Assembly: GCA_016719785.1 (NCBI GenBank)
Contig: JADJYJ010000001.1
Location: 620,001-684,000, forward strand
Direction: 5' to 3'
Length of the DNA: 64,000 bases
DNA from: Candidatus Amarolinea dominans
GTDB taxonomy: Bacteria > Chloroflexota > Anaerolineae > SSC4 > Amarolineaceae
Shown here piece by piece: positions 62,027 to 64,000 of the stretch. The notes beneath the pieces are model-generated. The model was given only the letters and a program-made list of their open reading frames with translations. It ran no database searches and was not told where the DNA came from. A program made the translations under genes and the position numbers. How positions within the stretch are numbered: the first letter of the stretch is position 1; each line of letters starts with the position of its first letter.

Positions 62027-62854
62027 TCACGTCAGCTCGCGGCCGCCGGTGATGTTGTAGGCCTGCCCGGTGATGAAACTGGCCTCGTCCGACGCCAGCC
62101 AGGCCACCAGGTGCGCCACATCCGCGGCTGTGCCCAGGCGGCCCACGGGGATGCGGGCGACCTGGGCTTGAACCACATCCTCGTAGGGTCGGCCCGTGAC
62201 CTGCGCTTCCAACTGCAACCCCCACTGCTTGAACGCCGTGTCAATGTCGCCGGGCAGCACCGCGTTGACGGTGATGCCGAACGACGCCACCTCCTGCGCC
62301 AACGATTCGCCCAGCGCGATGATGGCCGCCTTGCTGGCCGCGTACGCGCTCATGTAGATCCGGGGTCTGCGCGCGGCCAGCGACGACATGTTGATGATGC
62401 GCCCGCCGCGGCCGCCCTGGATCATCGCGGGCAGCGCGGCCTTGCAGCACAGGAATGTACCGGTGGCGTTGATCTCCAGCGTGCGTCGCCAGGCCTCTTC
62501 GGCCATCTGCGCCACCGGCGCCGGGCCGATGGTCGCGCCCGCGTTGTTCACCAGGATGTCAATGCGGCCAAAAGTTTGCATGGTTGCGGTGATCATCTCT
62601 GCCACGGACGCCGCCTGCGTCACATCCACGCGCAGCGGCAGGCAACGCACACCGAGAGCCGCAATCTCTTGCGCCACGGCCAGCATCTCCTCCCACTGCC
62701 CGGAACCGCCGTGCAGCAGCGTGGATGGCGGCGCCGCCAGGTCGGCAAGGACGAGATGCGCGCCCTCTGCGGCCAGGCGCTGCGCCACCGCCACACCGAT
62801 GCCGCCCCGACGCCCGGCCCCGGTGACAATCGCGACTTTGTCTTGAAGGTTCAT
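62027..62854 (-). CDS. Short-chain dehydrogenase/reductase (SDR)
   Basis: The 275-residue protein is a classical SDR: VAIVTGAGRRGGIGVAVAQ (TGxxxGxG), NNAGAT, the catalytic Ser in IINMSSLAARR, and YAASKAAI (Tyr-x-x-x-Lys). GQAYNITGG closes the substrate loop. The Asp at the end of strand 2 (VLADLAAP) favours NAD over NADP. Substrate unknown. It lies 45 bp from the ThDP enzyme gene on the same strand, so a shared pathway is possible. Confidence 0.9.
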   Translation of the reverse strand: MNLQDKVAIVTGAGRRGGIGVAVAQRLAAEGAHLVLADLAAPPSTLLHGGSGQWEEMLAVAQEIAALGVRCLPLRVDVTQAASVAEMITATMQTFGRIDILVNNAGATIGPAPVAQMAEEAWRRTLEINATGTFLCCKAALPAMIQGGRGGRIINMSSLAARRPRIYMSAYAASKAAIIALGESLAQEVASFGITVNAVLPGDIDTAFKQWGLQLEAQVTGRPYEDVVQAQVARIPVGRLGTAADVAHLVAWLASDEASFITGQAYNITGGRELT

Positions 62855-62898
62855 GGTTGTTTTCTTGTTCCCCCGCCTGTCCCCCGCTCATTGGGTGG

Positions 62899-64000
62899 CT
62901 AATCGGTGGCCCGGTAGACCAGGGAGCCGAACTCAAGCAGGCCGGGCGGCGCCATGTTGATCTCCGGGTCCACCATGACCTGGATGAGCGTGGGACGGTC
63001 GGCTGCCGCGGCGCGTGCCAGGGCCGGCTGCAAGCCATCGAGACTGGTCACCATCTCGCCATGACAGCCGAAGGCGGCGGCGATCTGGTCATAGCGGATG
63101 CCAGGAGACAGCTCGGTTTCTACGAACGCCGGCATTTGCGCCATCATCTGCGACGAACGCTCCATGCCCCAGCCTTCATCCACGGCCACGATGACGATGA
63201 TCGGCGCGCCGTGACGCCGCGCCGTCTCCAGTTCCTGAATGTTGAAGCCGATGGCGCCATCGCCCGAAATCAGGTAGACTGGGCGTTCGGGCGCGGCCAG
63301 CTTGGCGCCGATGGCATAGGGCAACCCCGTGCCCAGGTGACCAAACTTGGCCGTGTAGAGATAGCTGCGCGGCCCGTAGATGGGATGATAGCTGGCGCAC
63401 CACAGGCTGGTATTGCCGCCGTCCTGCACCATGATGCTGTCACGTGAGAAGAACTCGCGCACGGCCTTGACCATCTGCCCGGAGTTGATGCCCTGCCGAC
63501 CCGGCCGTAGAGCCTGCGCCAACTGCGCCTGCAACTGCGCCGTGGCCCGGCCGTAGACGGCGAAACCGTCGTGCAACGGCCGCGGCGCGGTCTGGGCTTG
63601 TACCTGCACCAGCAGCGCGGCCAGCGCGGCCTGCGCATCGCCCACAATGCCCACATCCACCGGGCGGTTGAGGCCGATGGACGCGGGGTCCGCGTCCACG
63701 TGAATCAGGGTGGCGCCCTCAGCCTGGCCCCACAGCGGCGGCTTGCCCCAGGCATCCAGCTCGCCCAGCCGTGCGCCAACGACGAGCACCACATCGGCCT
63801 CGCCGCGCGCCGCGGCCAGGGCATCCTGGTTGAGGATGTGGATGTACTGCGGGTGATCTTCGGGGACGACGCCGCGTGCGGCCAGGGTGGTGGTCATGAC
63901 CGCGCCCAGGTGTTCGCCCAGGGCGTTGAACGCCGGCGCGGCGCCGGCCCAGGTGACGCCGCTGCCCGCGTGCAGCAGCGGGCGCTTGGAACCGGCGAGC
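62899..64000 (-). CDS. Thiamine-diphosphate-dependent enzyme (acetolactate synthase-like), 3' part
   Basis: The visible 367 residues cover the central domain and the C-terminal ThDP domain; the start lies beyond the window, and the frame is open to position 64000. VGARLGELDAWGKPP and ADVVLVVGAR belong to the central domain. The Mg-ThDP motif is SGDGAIGFNIQELETARRHGAPIIVIVAVDEGWGM, with Asp where many relatives have Asn. The group includes acetolactate synthase, glyoxylate carboligase, benzoylformate and oxalyl-CoA decarboxylases. The exact reaction cannot be assigned. It precedes the SDR gene on the minus strand. Confidence 0.85.
   Translation of the reverse strand, partial: LAGSKRPLLHAGSGVTWAGAAPAFNALGEHLGAVMTTTLAARGVVPEDHPQYIHILNQDALAAARGEADVVLVVGARLGELDAWGKPPLWGQAEGATLIHVDADPASIGLNRPVDVGIVGDAQAALAALLVQVQAQTAPRPLHDGFAVYGRATAQLQAQLAQALRPGRQGINSGQMVKAVREFFSRDSIMVQDGGNTSLWCASYHPIYGPRSYLYTAKFGHLGTGLPYAIGAKLAAPERPVYLISGDGAIGFNIQELETARRHGAPIIVIVAVDEGWGMERSSQMMAQMPAFVETELSPGIRYDQIAAAFGCHGEMVTSLDGLQPALARAAAADRPTLIQVMVDPEINMAPPGLLEFGSLVYRATD

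Overview
The window is GC-rich, densely coded bacterial DNA. Its content points to an uncultured Chloroflexota (Anaerolineae- or Caldilineae-like) genome: DUF1670, DUF4058 and Uma2 family genes, coenzyme F420 genes, tandem GGAAGT(A/G) heptamer arrays, many small palindromic elements, and multi-GAF histidine kinases. This assignment is inferred from gene content, not from a marker gene. No rRNA, tRNA or CRISPR array was seen.

Region 1 (1-17.3 kb) is a glycerol/dihydroxyacetone island. It runs from a partial NYN-domain gene and a metallophosphoesterase to a DhaR-like activator, glpF (facilitator), dhaK, dhaL, glpK, the anaerobic glycerol-3-phosphate dehydrogenase glpABC, a methyltransferase, a PfpI-like protein and finally a DhaM-HPr-Enzyme I fusion. 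Glycerol enters through GlpF and is phosphorylated by GlpK. G3P is oxidised by GlpABC. Dihydroxyacetone is phosphorylated by DhaKL with phosphate from PEP, carried by one polypeptide holding all the phosphotransfer domains.

Region 2 (17.3-25.2 kb) is the most interesting part. A strong promoter drives a 58-residue peptide gene ending in a Trp-rich tail, followed by a perfect terminator hairpin, an isoprenyl-diphosphate-synthase-like gene with two DDxxD motifs, and a 1337-residue kinase with a ComP-like sensor (extracytoplasmic PDZ-like loop and many membrane helices). A subtilase is convergent. The layout matches ComX-ComQ-ComP prenylated-peptide signalling, with a different gene order and a different kinase core.

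Region 3 (25.4-46.3 kb) is mostly housekeeping: trmB and associated small enzymes, a HerA-like ATPase, mutS2, a MaoC protein, a PfkB kinase and recN. It also holds a less GC-rich type II restriction-modification cassette with a clear operator, and an iron-type ABC transporter whose permease carries a large insertion.

Region 4 (46.3-58.5 kb) is co-directional: a broken Uma2 gene, a NYN-HEAT protein, two peptidases, YwbE with a short Rho, two F420 genes, a DUF4058 protein and a CUT1 sugar ABC transporter without its ATPase.

Region 5 (58.5-64 kb) is accessory: a truncated antitoxin, a toroid-fold protein, repeat-rich DNA, a tandem DUF1670 pair inside apparent terminal inverted repeats (a candidate unrecognised insertion sequence) with a 112-bp miniature element inserted in its leader, then an SDR dehydrogenase and a thiamine-diphosphate enzyme that runs off the window.
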